Below are positions 1 through 5,860 of a stretch of DNA of 5,860 nt, piece after piece (position 1 is the stretch's first letter; the number at the start of each line of letters is the position of its first letter). The stretch covers positions 1-5,860 of the forward strand of contig CAKUWM010000193.1 in assembly GCA_934699305.1 (NCBI GenBank). Reading direction: 5' to 3'. Both the position numbers and the translations under genes were made by a program. The notes beneath the pieces were generated by a model that was not told the DNA's origin, did not search any database, and saw only the letters and a program-made list of their open reading frames with translations. Source of the DNA: an uncultured Saprospiraceae bacterium (GTDB taxonomy: Bacteria > Bacteroidota > Bacteroidia > Chitinophagales > Saprospiraceae).

Positions 1-787
1 GCCTTGTGGTAAGGAAAGTAGGAAGTGTAAAGTATTGAATGGGTTGTGTAAATAGATTCTCTATACCTTTGGAAATATCCAAAATATAAATTCGGGAATC
101 TGTATCCGGCAATATTTTCAATACTCTGTGATATCGATAAGTGAGGATGAAAAGGCGCTTTTGGTCGGGATGAACTACTACATCGGTTACCACATAAGGG
201 TGAAGCCGGAATGTACATCCAATTTGACTTAAGGTGTCAAAGGGTATGGGCTGCATGGCAAAATGGCATACTTTCATAAGATTTGAATTCAATTTGTCTT
301 TAGTGAATAAATGAAGTGTGTTTTGAAACCAACACATTGCTTCACAATCATAAGAATTGGATGTTGTGGACTGAGGATATAAAAAGGATATTGAATCAAT
401 GAAGTGAAAGGATTTATTGAGGATGTAAATATTAAAGTTGGTAAAGCCTAACTTGTTGTTTCCGGTGTCACCGATATAAATGCGGCCTAAATTATCTTGA
501 GTGATACATTCCCAATCCCTATTGATTGTCGGAATTGGGATTCGACTCAATAAAGCACCTTTTTTATTTGTTAGAATAACTTCAGGTCTGTTGCCGCTGT
601 CATTAATCCAGACAATCGTATCTCCTGAAAAGACCATCCCGGAATTTTCATTTAAAAAAGCAGGTAAAACTATCCTGTTTTGGGCGATAGCACCCGATAT
701 TAACAGGTTAAAAACACTGAATAGTATAAAATGATAGAAAAAATTCAAATCTTTATGCGTTTTCTGTAAAAAGGGGCGTTGGTTCAA
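1..787 (-). CDS. Secreted beta-propeller-like protein, 5' part only (runs off left edge)
   Basis: This frame is open for 262 codons on the minus strand and leaves the window at base 1, so the C-terminus is missing. The N-terminus looks like a Sec signal peptide: a charged stretch (Arg4, Lys9, Lys12), a hydrophobic core at about residues 16-31, then a GAIAQ cleavage region near residue 35. The mature part begins with LPAFLNENSG, followed by WINDSGN (60-66), RDWECI (90-95), IYIGDTGNN (103-111), YDCEAM (146-151) and LFTK (160-163). I know this motif order from secreted Bacteroidota proteins predicted to fold as beta-propellers, usually of unknown function. No ATG lies between the upstream in-frame stop and the signal peptide. 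The TTG at 785-787 is chosen because it gives a charged n-region. The TTG at 746-748 is an alternative but leaves almost no positive charge. The reading frame is well supported; any enzymatic role is unknown. Confidence 0.85.
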   Translation of the reverse strand, partial: MNQRPFLQKTHKDLNFFYHFILFSVFNLLISGAIAQNRIVLPAFLNENSGMVFSGDTIVWINDSGNRPEVILTNKKGALLSRIPIPTINRDWECITQDNLGRIYIGDTGNNKLGFTNFNIYILNKSFHFIDSISFLYPQSTTSNSYDCEAMCWFQNTLHLFTKDKLNSNLMKVCHFAMQPIPFDTLSQIGCTFRLHPYVVTDVVVHPDQKRLFILTYRYHRVLKILPDTDSRIYILDISKGIENLFTQPIQYFTLPTFLTTR

Positions 788-808
788 TATTAATTGGAAT
801 TGTAACCA

Positions 809-841
809 CTAAAATAGCAATAATTGGAAGAAACGAAACAA
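809..841 (-). promoter_or_regulatory. Possible promoter for the minus-strand secreted protein
   Basis: Read on the minus strand, TATTTTAG (816 down to 809) matches the Bacteroidota -7 consensus TAnnTTTG at five of its six fixed positions. A TTG at 841-839 lies 22 nt upstream and could be the -33 element. The box ends 21 nt before the proposed TTG start at 787, the same distance seen between the exact -7 box and the ATG of the gene at 2205. The -33 part would lie inside the first codons of the divergent gene. The match is short and could be chance in AT-rich DNA. Confidence 0.3.
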
Positions 842-1930
842 GGTAGTTTTACAAAGGAGGATAAAGAAGCTGTCCAGTCAATTAAGATATCGAAGGCGAT
901 ATGGCCTATTTTGATAGGTGTAGGTGTCGTTGGGTATTTATTTTGGAAACAATTTGATATAGAGGAATTTAGGAAGATATCCTGGTCAACGGGTGCGTTT
1001 TTTGCTATTGGACTGTCGATATTTTTCATGATGTGCAAGCATTTAAGCTACTCTTACCGATTGTATATATTGTCAGAAAAGGAGTTTAGTTTTCTAAAGT
1101 GCATTCAATTGATTTTTATCTGGGAATTTAGCTCTGCAATTGCTCCGACTGCGGTTGGCGGGTCGGCGGTTGCACTTTTTGCATTGGCTCAGGAAAAGTT
1201 ATCAGCCGCCAGGACAACAGTAATTGTTATATATACAGCTATTTTGGATTCTTATTTCTTTGTGATATCGTTGCCGATATTGTTTTTGATTTTTGGTCCT
1301 GAAATGATTAAACCCGGATTAAAGTCTTTGGATTTTACTTCTGTTGTCGGCAGTGCTTTGCTGACAGCATATATATTTAAAACTGCCTATAGTACACTTT
1401 TTTTGTATGGTTTGTTTTTTAGTCCTAAAAAAATAAAGGCCGTGCTGGCAGGCATAACATCTTTGCCTTTGTTGAAGAGGTGGCATCGCAAAGCTATCAA
1501 GTTGGGAAATGATATTATTCTGGCTTCACAAGAAATTAAAGGGAAGTCCTGGCGGTTTCACCTTGGCGCTATGTGGACAACTTGTCTGGCTTGGATTTTT
1601 AGGTTTTTAATTTTAGTCACTCTTATACTTGGTATAATAGGAGGTCTGGAAAAAGGGTGGTATGTTATTCTGGAATTATATGCACGAATACAGACAATGT
1701 TTATGGTGATCATGTTTAGTCCTTCTCCTGGTGGCTCAGGTATCATTGAAGGCGTTTTCGGCGGTTTTTTATCTGATTATATACCTGTAGGAGTGTCGTT
1801 GATTATAGCTCTTCTTTGGCGCATAATTTCGTATTATTTTTATCTCTTTGCCGGTGTGATTATTGTGCCTAATTGGTTAAATAAAATTATTAGGGAACGT
1901 ACAAAAGCAGGGAAAGAAACCACTATTTAA
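824..1930 (+). CDS. Flippase-like integral membrane protein (YbhN / MprF N-domain family, UPF0104)
   Basis: This is a complete 368-residue polytopic inner-membrane protein, a normal length for the family that covers the lysylphosphatidylglycerol synthase transmembrane region and YbhN. After a polar, charged N-terminus of about 24 residues come several membrane segments, for example near 26-41, 55-73, 133-157, 173-198, 252-273 and 322-348. Family marks are WEFSSAIAPTAVGGSA (100-115) and SPSPGGSGIIEGVFGG (299-314), which fit the conserved PT..GG and P.PGG.G..E signatures, and WRIISYY (332-338). Members translocate lipids or lipid-linked molecules, or form the flippase half of MprF. No aminoacyl-transferase domain follows here, so the substrate cannot be named. 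The start is TTG. The preceding in-frame codon is TAA (821-823), and the first ATG lies about 68 codons inside, after the first membrane segment. It is divergent from the secreted-protein gene; the next gene downstream is 274 bp away with its own promoter signal, so it is probably monocistronic. Confidence 0.9.
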   Translation: MEETKQGSFTKEDKEAVQSIKISKAIWPILIGVGVVGYLFWKQFDIEEFRKISWSTGAFFAIGLSIFFMMCKHLSYSYRLYILSEKEFSFLKCIQLIFIWEFSSAIAPTAVGGSAVALFALAQEKLSAARTTVIVIYTAILDSYFFVISLPILFLIFGPEMIKPGLKSLDFTSVVGSALLTAYIFKTAYSTLFLYGLFFSPKKIKAVLAGITSLPLLKRWHRKAIKLGNDIILASQEIKGKSWRFHLGAMWTTCLAWIFRFLILVTLILGIIGGLEKGWYVILELYARIQTMFMVIMFSPSPGGSGIIEGVFGGFLSDYIPVGVSLIIALLWRIISYYFYLFAGVIIVPNWLNKIIRERTKAGKETTI

Positions 1931-2136
1931 GCTTAACTGAAATTCAATAGTAAAGGTTTTGAAAAAGCCGTATGGTGCTGATTATGAGAGACGTCCCGAT
2001 ATATGAATCGTCAATGACTTCTTTAAACCATTGATTACGAGCTGCAGATTGATTCCGCATTTGTCTATTGAGGGATTTGGGTTTAATTCTTTAATTGTTT
2101 ATATGATTTTACCTCAATTTGATGGTCTTTGACTTT

Positions 2137-2153
2137 TCATTTTTGAAAAATGA
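2137..2153. promoter_or_regulatory. Perfect 17-nt palindrome, candidate operator
   Basis: TCATTTTTGAAAAATGA is a perfect inverted repeat, with 8-bp arms around a single central G at 2145. As RNA the stem could extend to 2134-2156 through two G-U pairs. It ends 22 nt before the exact TAnnTTTG box at 2176, about where the -33 region should be, and no canonical -33 TTTG is found at the normal 19-21 nt spacing. That position suits binding by a dimeric regulator. There is no T-run after it in the plus direction, so it is not a clear terminator for the upstream gene. The function is inferred from position only. Confidence 0.4.
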
Positions 2154-2175
2154 GGAAGTAGCTTGAAGAGTGTAT

Positions 2176-2183
2176 TATATTTG
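2176..2183 (+). promoter_or_regulatory. Bacteroidota-type -7 promoter box for the 216-residue protein gene
   Basis: TATATTTG is an exact match to the TAnnTTTG -7 element used by the primary sigma factor in Bacteroidota. It ends 21 nt before the ATG at 2205, implying a very short untranslated leader. A TTTG occurs at 2142-2145, but the 30-nt gap is longer than the usual 19-21 nt, so the -33 element is not convincing. The region just upstream is occupied by the palindrome at 2137-2153. Confidence 0.5.
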
Positions 2184-2204
2184 CGTATATAAATAAATTC
2201 ATAA

Positions 2205-2855
2205 ATGTCAATTCTTGTTTTAGGAATTCTTGCTTTAATAGGTTATTCGCTGTTTTCGAAAGGTTATTTTAGGTTTCAACCCGAAGGTAAATTGTATGAA
2301 AGCAATACAAATATTGTATATAAATTTTTGGCTGAAAAGCAATCCGAATTGGTTGCTTTCGACAGGGAAGAGTTTTCGTTGATTTCAGGTAATAGAATGA
2401 AACTAAAAAGCAAGTCATTTTTTGATAAACCCATTGAAGGTATCTTGTTATCCATTTACAACGAGCCATTTGTTGCTTTTAAAGTTATTTATCATTCAGA
2501 GAAGTTGAAAACAGGTGTTATCGGAATAGCTACCCATAAAAACACCTATTTGTATGTGATGAAAAAAGATCATGTAGATGTTTTTTTTGACAAAAAGCCT
2601 CTTGGGACTATCCAAATGGGAGGCAAACTGTTTTTCCCCGGTACGAAAACGGAAATAGCCTCTTTTTCTTTGAAAGATGCAACAGAATATTTAATACGCA
2701 TTGGCGGAGTGCCCTGTGCTGAAGTAAAACACGAAGTCGCGGAAAATAGCCTTCCACAAAGGATTATAGAGACTTTTGACGTGCAGGAAGCTTCGGGGGA
2801 TTTTGCCATGCGTACTCTGATTTTCTATATCATAGGGCTGGGAATTAAGTTGTGA
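2205..2855 (+). CDS. Hypothetical membrane-tethered protein, 216 aa, beta-rich
   Basis: I do not recognise this protein with confidence. Residues 1-17 form a short hydrophobic segment starting at the initiator Met and followed by Lys19, so it is either an N-terminal anchor or an uncleaved signal. Residues 20-200 are soluble and rich in alternating hydrophobic/polar stretches that suggest beta strands, for example LLSIYNEPFVAFKVIY (81-96), YLYVMKKDHVDVFF (115-128) and GGKLFFPGTKTEIASF (139-154). The pattern of strand, charged turn and strand with PLGTI (132-136) is reminiscent of the tubby C-terminal / LURP-one / scramblase-like fold, but this is only an impression. The last 15 residues (202-216) are hydrophobic and could insert in the membrane or pack against it. 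There is a single cysteine, Cys171. The ATG is well placed behind a -7 box and no other start fits. It stands alone between two long spacers, so genomic context gives no role. Confidence 0.7.
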   Translation: MSILVLGILALIGYSLFSKGYFRFQPEGKLYESNTNIVYKFLAEKQSELVAFDREEFSLISGNRMKLKSKSFFDKPIEGILLSIYNEPFVAFKVIYHSEKLKTGVIGIATHKNTYLYVMKKDHVDVFFDKKPLGTIQMGGKLFFPGTKTEIASFSLKDATEYLIRIGGVPCAEVKHEVAENSLPQRIIETFDVQEASGDFAMRTLIFYIIGLGIKL

Positions 2856-3011
2856 TAGATGCAATTGTTATTTGTTGATTTTTTAAGATAAGAGCTTTTT
2901 ATAATGTAATATATTGGTGTGTGTAATATATAAAATTCATATAATGAGTTGTTTGTCATGTATGGTTATGCAAGTTGAATTTTAGTTACCTTCTAATAAA
3001 AGTTGAATCAT

Positions 3012-3030
3012 CAAGAATATTTTATTCTTG
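3012..3030. repeat. Inverted repeat with 8-bp perfect arms
   Basis: CAAGAATA and TATTCTTG are perfect inverted copies separated by TTT. They lie 203 bp upstream of the solute-binding lipoprotein start and 156 bp downstream of the previous stop. There is no T-run on either side, so it is not a standard intrinsic terminator. It could be an operator or a weak RNA hairpin; a chance AT-rich palindrome is also possible. Confidence 0.4.
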
Positions 3031-3057
3031 GAAAAATACGAATTGAACGCCAAAGAC

Positions 3058-3082
3058 TTGCCAGGTAAATGAGGTTTGGCAA
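3058..3082. repeat. Inverted repeat TTGCCA/TGGCAA, 13-nt loop
   Basis: TTGCCA at 3058-3063 pairs with TGGCAA at 3077-3082. The right arm can instead pair with GCCAAA at 3049-3054 through TTTGGC at 3075-3080, so two mutually exclusive stems are possible in RNA. It lies about 150 bp upstream of the lipoprotein gene. The stems are only 6 bp; the function is unknown. Confidence 0.3.
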
Positions 3083-3207
3083 TAGCTAATACCGATTTGA
3101 CTCTAAACATCCACCAATTGATGGAAAAGATATATTGGTCTATTTTCCTTTAACAATTCGAATAAAATTGATTTTGGGTTATAAATACAGTTTCTCTAAG
3201 AAAAGTA

Positions 3208-3215
3208 TAACTTTA
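3208..3215 (+). promoter_or_regulatory. Possible -7 box for the transporter operon
   Basis: TAACTTTA differs from the Bacteroidota -7 consensus TAnnTTTG only at the last base and ends 18 nt before the ATG at 3234. A TTTG at 3173-3176 lies 31 nt upstream, further than the usual -33 spacing. The single mismatch and the missing -33 element make this tentative. Confidence 0.35.
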
Positions 3216-3233
3216 CGGTAGAAAATCAAAGTT

Positions 3234-4964
3234 ATGTGCCGGTTGAAGCGTAATATTTTCCTTTTTTTAGTTACAATCCTTACATTGGGTGCATGTCGAA
3301 ATTCAGTTAAAACGACGACGGAGACTGTAAATCTGGCTATTTCAGAAAGCCCGGAGACTTTATTTCCTTATTTTGCAAAATCAACCGTTGCCGGCCAAAT
3401 CAGCAGTAAGCTTTACTTGCCGATGGCAGATTTTAATGCGAAGACATTGGAGTTAGAGCCGGTTTTGCTTGAAGCGATACCTGTGCCGGTGATTGATTCC
3501 TCGGGAGAAAAATATCAATTTAGGTTGTTAAAAAATGCATCTTGGAGTGATGGGCGCCCTATTACAGCCAATGACGTTCTGTTTACCTTGAAAATGATCA
3601 TGAATCCTTTTCATAATTATGGTTCGGTAAGGTCAACCCTTGTCAATATTTCGCAATTGAGCACTCCTGACCCAACATCCAAAGAATTTACGGTCGTATT
3701 TTCGGGTAAATATCATCTTGACCTTGAAGCTTTTACTAATTTACCCTTACTGCCAGCTCATTTTATTGATCCGAATAATGAAATGGCTCAGTTTAGCTGG
3801 AATGCATTGATACATTATACCGATTCGCTAGATAATAAGAAGGATTCTATGGCATTGGCAAATGTCTCTAATCAAGCCAATTTTCTAAAGGATGACTTTA
3901 CAAAGCACGTTGGTAGTGGACCTTATGTTGTAGCAGAGTGGTCACCCAATCAAAGACTGACTCTTGCAAAGATTGAGAACTATTGGGGTGAGGACAAGGC
4001 ATCCAATAACATTGACTTCCAAGCCATACCCTTGAAAATCAATTATTTAATATTCCCTGAGGAAAGTACGGCATTGGCAGCATTAAAGGCAGGGCAAGTC
4101 GATGTTATGCCTGATGTGAAGGATGAAACGATAGATTTGATAAAAAACGATCAGGTTTTGGCTAAAAATTTTAATGTGGTTTCTTCGGATGTGCTGCAGT
4201 ACTATTACATTGGCATGAATAATAAAGGGTCATTGTTGCATGATGTAAACGTTCGGAAAGCTTTGGCACATTTAGTCAATGTAGATCAAATCATCGAAAC
4301 CTTGGTCGGAGGGAATGCCGATCGGGTTAAAAGTCCGATACTTCATCAAAAACCGTATTATGTTCCTAATTTGCCTTTGGTAGATTTTAATCCGGATAAG
4401 GCGACCGAATTACTCAAACAGTCCGGTTATTCAAAGGTAGGGAATGATGGAATCAGACAAAAAATAGTCAACGGGAAGCCGCAAAGGCTGACTTTCTCTA
4501 TTTTAACCACCGGAAAACAGTTAGGTAAAGATGTTGCTACATTATTAAAAAATGAGGCTCAAAAAGTTGGAATAGAAATTAAAATTGAAATTTTAGATTT
4601 CCCTAAAATATTAGAAAGGGTAAAAGCAGGCAACTACGACCTTGCTAACCTTGTTGTTAAGCAATTTCCCGGGCTTGATGACCCGTACATTGGCTGGAAT
4701 TCGTTCAATGCGTATGGGCGAGGTTCCAATTATTGTAATGTCGTTGATCCGGAGATTGATCGTATTACGGAAGCAATACGCACCACCACAAATGCCAAGG
4801 ATAGAAATCGACTTTATCAAGAATTTCAAATGAAATTAGTGGCATTGCAACCGGTAATTTTCCTCTTTAGTCCTAAAAATAATATTGTAATTAAGGATGG
4901 ATTGACGATGGTGACATCAGCAAAGAGACCGGGTTATTTTGAAAACACGGTTCATTCGCACTAA
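3234..4964 (+). CDS. ABC transporter substrate-binding lipoprotein, family 5 (OppA/DppA-like)
   Basis: This is a complete 576-residue family 5 solute-binding protein (SBP_bac_5), a typical size for oligopeptide or dipeptide receptors. The N-terminus is a lipoprotein signal: Arg3, Lys5 and Arg6, a hydrophobic core at 8-18, and a lipobox TLGAC with Cys21 as the lipid-modified residue. Family marks in order are WSDGRPITANDVLFTL (104-119), GSGPYVVAEW (227-236) with YWG at 250-252, FPEESTALAALKAGQVDV (274-291), YYIGMNN (324-330), VRKALAHLVN (340-349) and NPDKATELLKQSGY (386-399). The protein binds a solute outside the inner membrane and passes it to a permease. Peptide is the commonest ligand of the family, but nickel, sugars and other solutes are also known, so the substrate is not proven. 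The permease gene starts about 20 bp after this stop. The ATG is directly followed by the charged n-region, which supports the start. Confidence 0.95.
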   Translation: MCRLKRNIFLFLVTILTLGACRNSVKTTTETVNLAISESPETLFPYFAKSTVAGQISSKLYLPMADFNAKTLELEPVLLEAIPVPVIDSSGEKYQFRLLKNASWSDGRPITANDVLFTLKMIMNPFHNYGSVRSTLVNISQLSTPDPTSKEFTVVFSGKYHLDLEAFTNLPLLPAHFIDPNNEMAQFSWNALIHYTDSLDNKKDSMALANVSNQANFLKDDFTKHVGSGPYVVAEWSPNQRLTLAKIENYWGEDKASNNIDFQAIPLKINYLIFPEESTALAALKAGQVDVMPDVKDETIDLIKNDQVLAKNFNVVSSDVLQYYYIGMNNKGSLLHDVNVRKALAHLVNVDQIIETLVGGNADRVKSPILHQKPYYVPNLPLVDFNPDKATELLKQSGYSKVGNDGIRQKIVNGKPQRLTFSILTTGKQLGKDVATLLKNEAQKVGIEIKIEILDFPKILERVKAGNYDLANLVVKQFPGLDDPYIGWNSFNAYGRGSNYCNVVDPEIDRITEAIRTTTNAKDRNRLYQEFQMKLVALQPVIFLFSPKNNIVIKDGLTMVTSAKRPGYFENTVHSH

Positions 4965-4984
4965 ATGCTTTAAATCATGACATC

Positions 4985-5860
4985 TTGATTGCCGATATAC
5001 CAAAGATCATTGCAAAAGGTGCATTTTACTTGATTCGGATGGTTTTTCAGGTAACATTAGTTGTATTAGCGGTATATTTTATGGCGGGTATCCTATCCGG
5101 CAATTCTCAGGAGCCGGAAGGCATAGATGAGGTTGATCGCTTGGAAGGCCGGTTGCCTATGTTTTATCTTTCCGTCTTACCTAATTGGTATGATAGCCGG
5201 TTGGAGTTGATTTCCGGTGGATTGGTTAAGAAGCAAGGTGTGCGCTTTTTAAAGCAGGGAATGAATTTCGACGATTGGAAGACTTTTCAAAATACGACAA
5301 AAAGCCTTTCAATTTTGCAGGAGTATCGAGAATGGAATTCATGGAGATATAATTTGGATAGGCAAGAGCTGCAACGTCAACTATCCAATGCTATCTCAGC
5401 GGGAAATATTGATTCAATAGTGGTTAAAAAGCTAAAACTCCTGCACCGGTTAATTCAATTTAAGGATTCTCATAGCCTAAGTAGATGGATTCCGGCTATT
5501 CACTGGTGGGGAAAGAATAATGCTTTTTATCAAGAAGCAAAGAATTTTTTATTGAATGGCGGCAAGATGCAGCAAATACGTTCTGCCGGATATTTGTCTT
5601 TTGTATTGAGTATTCTGGCTTTCTGCTTTTCTGTAATTGGTGGGACTGTTCTTGCTTTGTGGTATATGAGAATGAATAAAAAGTGGCAAGGAATTTGCAT
5701 GGTTATCCTGAATATCTTATATGTTTTTCCAATATTTTGTTTAGCAGTTTTGGCTGTTCAGTTCTGTACATCCAATTATTACAGTGATTTTCTACATATA
5801 TTTCCCGGTCCGGGAGATTTTCTATTAATGCCTTCCACCTCATTTATTGACGTGTTGGGA
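4985..5860 (+). CDS. ABC transporter permease, OppB/DppB-like, 5' part only (runs off right edge)
   Basis: This frame is open for 292 codons to the window end. One membrane segment lies near residues 17-37, then a long extracytoplasmic region (about 38-198), then segments near 201-228 and 237-261. IHWWGKNNAFYQEAKNF shortly before the second segment, PIFCLAVLAV within the third, and FPGPGD (273-278) after it match the layout of OppB-type permeases with a BPD_transp_1 domain. The coupling-loop region that contacts the ATPase would lie beyond the edge. It would form the inner-membrane channel for the solute delivered by the lipoprotein encoded 20 bp upstream. The start is uncertain because no ATG lies between the previous stop and the first membrane segment. 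TTG at 4985-4987 is annotated; TTG at 5030 (giving MIRM) and ATG at 5039 are alternatives, the last of which loses the basic residues before the segment. The OppB assignment rests on topology and short motifs, since the sequence is divergent. Confidence 0.8.
   Translation, partial: MIADIPKIIAKGAFYLIRMVFQVTLVVLAVYFMAGILSGNSQEPEGIDEVDRLEGRLPMFYLSVLPNWYDSRLELISGGLVKKQGVRFLKQGMNFDDWKTFQNTTKSLSILQEYREWNSWRYNLDRQELQRQLSNAISAGNIDSIVVKKLKLLHRLIQFKDSHSLSRWIPAIHWWGKNNAFYQEAKNFLLNGGKMQQIRSAGYLSFVLSILAFCFSVIGGTVLALWYMRMNKKWQGICMVILNILYVFPIFCLAVLAVQFCTSNYYSDFLHIFPGPGDFLLMPSTSFIDVLG

Larger units (their letters stand above)
2856..3207. other. Long intergenic spacer before the transporter operon
   Basis: No credible gene is present: all frames break quickly, and the longest ATG-started stretches are around a dozen codons (for example from 2944). 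The stretch is very AT-rich at 2870-2950. It contains a 9-nt direct repeat AAGTTGAAT (2972-2980 and 3000-3008) and two inverted repeats annotated separately at 3012-3030 and 3058-3082. No recognisable riboswitch or tRNA was seen. A T-rich segment follows the stop at 2855 (T6 at 2880-2885, T5 at 2897-2901) but no GC-rich stem precedes it, so a factor-independent terminator cannot be claimed. Confidence 0.6.

Noticed and set aside
501..734. Plus-strand 77-codon open frame
   Set aside because: It lies wholly antisense to the minus-strand secreted-protein gene, whose signal peptide and ENSG/NDSGN/DWE motifs are much more convincing.
790..1038. Minus-strand 82-codon open frame starting inside the flippase-like gene
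   Set aside because: It is antisense to the N-terminus of a recognised membrane protein, has no recognisable domain, and covers the divergent promoter region.
1958..1972. Possible hairpin (GGTTTT...AAAGCC) after the flippase-like gene as a terminator
   Set aside because: The stem is only 6 bp with a G-U pair, and no T-run follows, so an intrinsic terminator is not supported.
2972..3008. 9-nt direct repeat AAGTTGAAT, copies 28 bp apart
   Set aside because: It is too short, with only two copies in AT-rich DNA; there is no evidence of an iteron, CRISPR or target-site duplication.
4611..4833. Open frames on both strands inside the lipoprotein gene
   Set aside because: Both overlap the conserved C-terminal part of the family 5 binding protein in other frames and show no features of their own.

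Overview
The window is AT-rich DNA that most likely comes from a member of the Bacteroidota. Shine-Dalgarno sequences are absent. A TAnnTTTG-type -7 box lies close upstream of at least one gene. The protein families have Bacteroidota character: a secreted ENSG/NDSG/DWE-type beta-propeller-like protein, and an OppB-type permease with a very long extracytoplasmic insertion. The species cannot be named from this sequence.

Layout from left to right. Positions 1-787, minus strand, hold the 5' part of a secreted protein whose 3' end lies outside the window. It is divergent from a plus-strand integral membrane protein of the YbhN/MprF-N flippase-like family (824-1930); only 36 bp separate the two predicted starts. 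A 274-bp spacer ends in a perfect palindrome and an exact TAnnTTTG box. These precede a single gene (2205-2855) for an unrecognised 216-residue membrane-tethered protein. A 378-bp spacer with two inverted repeats leads to a peptide-transport locus: a family 5 solute-binding lipoprotein (3234-4964), followed after 20 bp by an OppB/DppB-like permease (4985 to the window edge, open at its 3' end). These last two genes very probably form an operon for ABC uptake of oligopeptides or a similar solute. Further permease and ATPase genes may lie to the right.

The most distinctive points are four. Three of the five genes have no usable ATG at their 5' end and appear to start with TTG. The divergent intergenic region is very compact. 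The permease carries an insertion of roughly 160 residues between its first and second membrane segments. The 216-residue protein has its own palindrome-plus-promoter region. No mobile element, CRISPR array, tRNA or rRNA was seen, and nothing here clearly amounts to an undescribed system.
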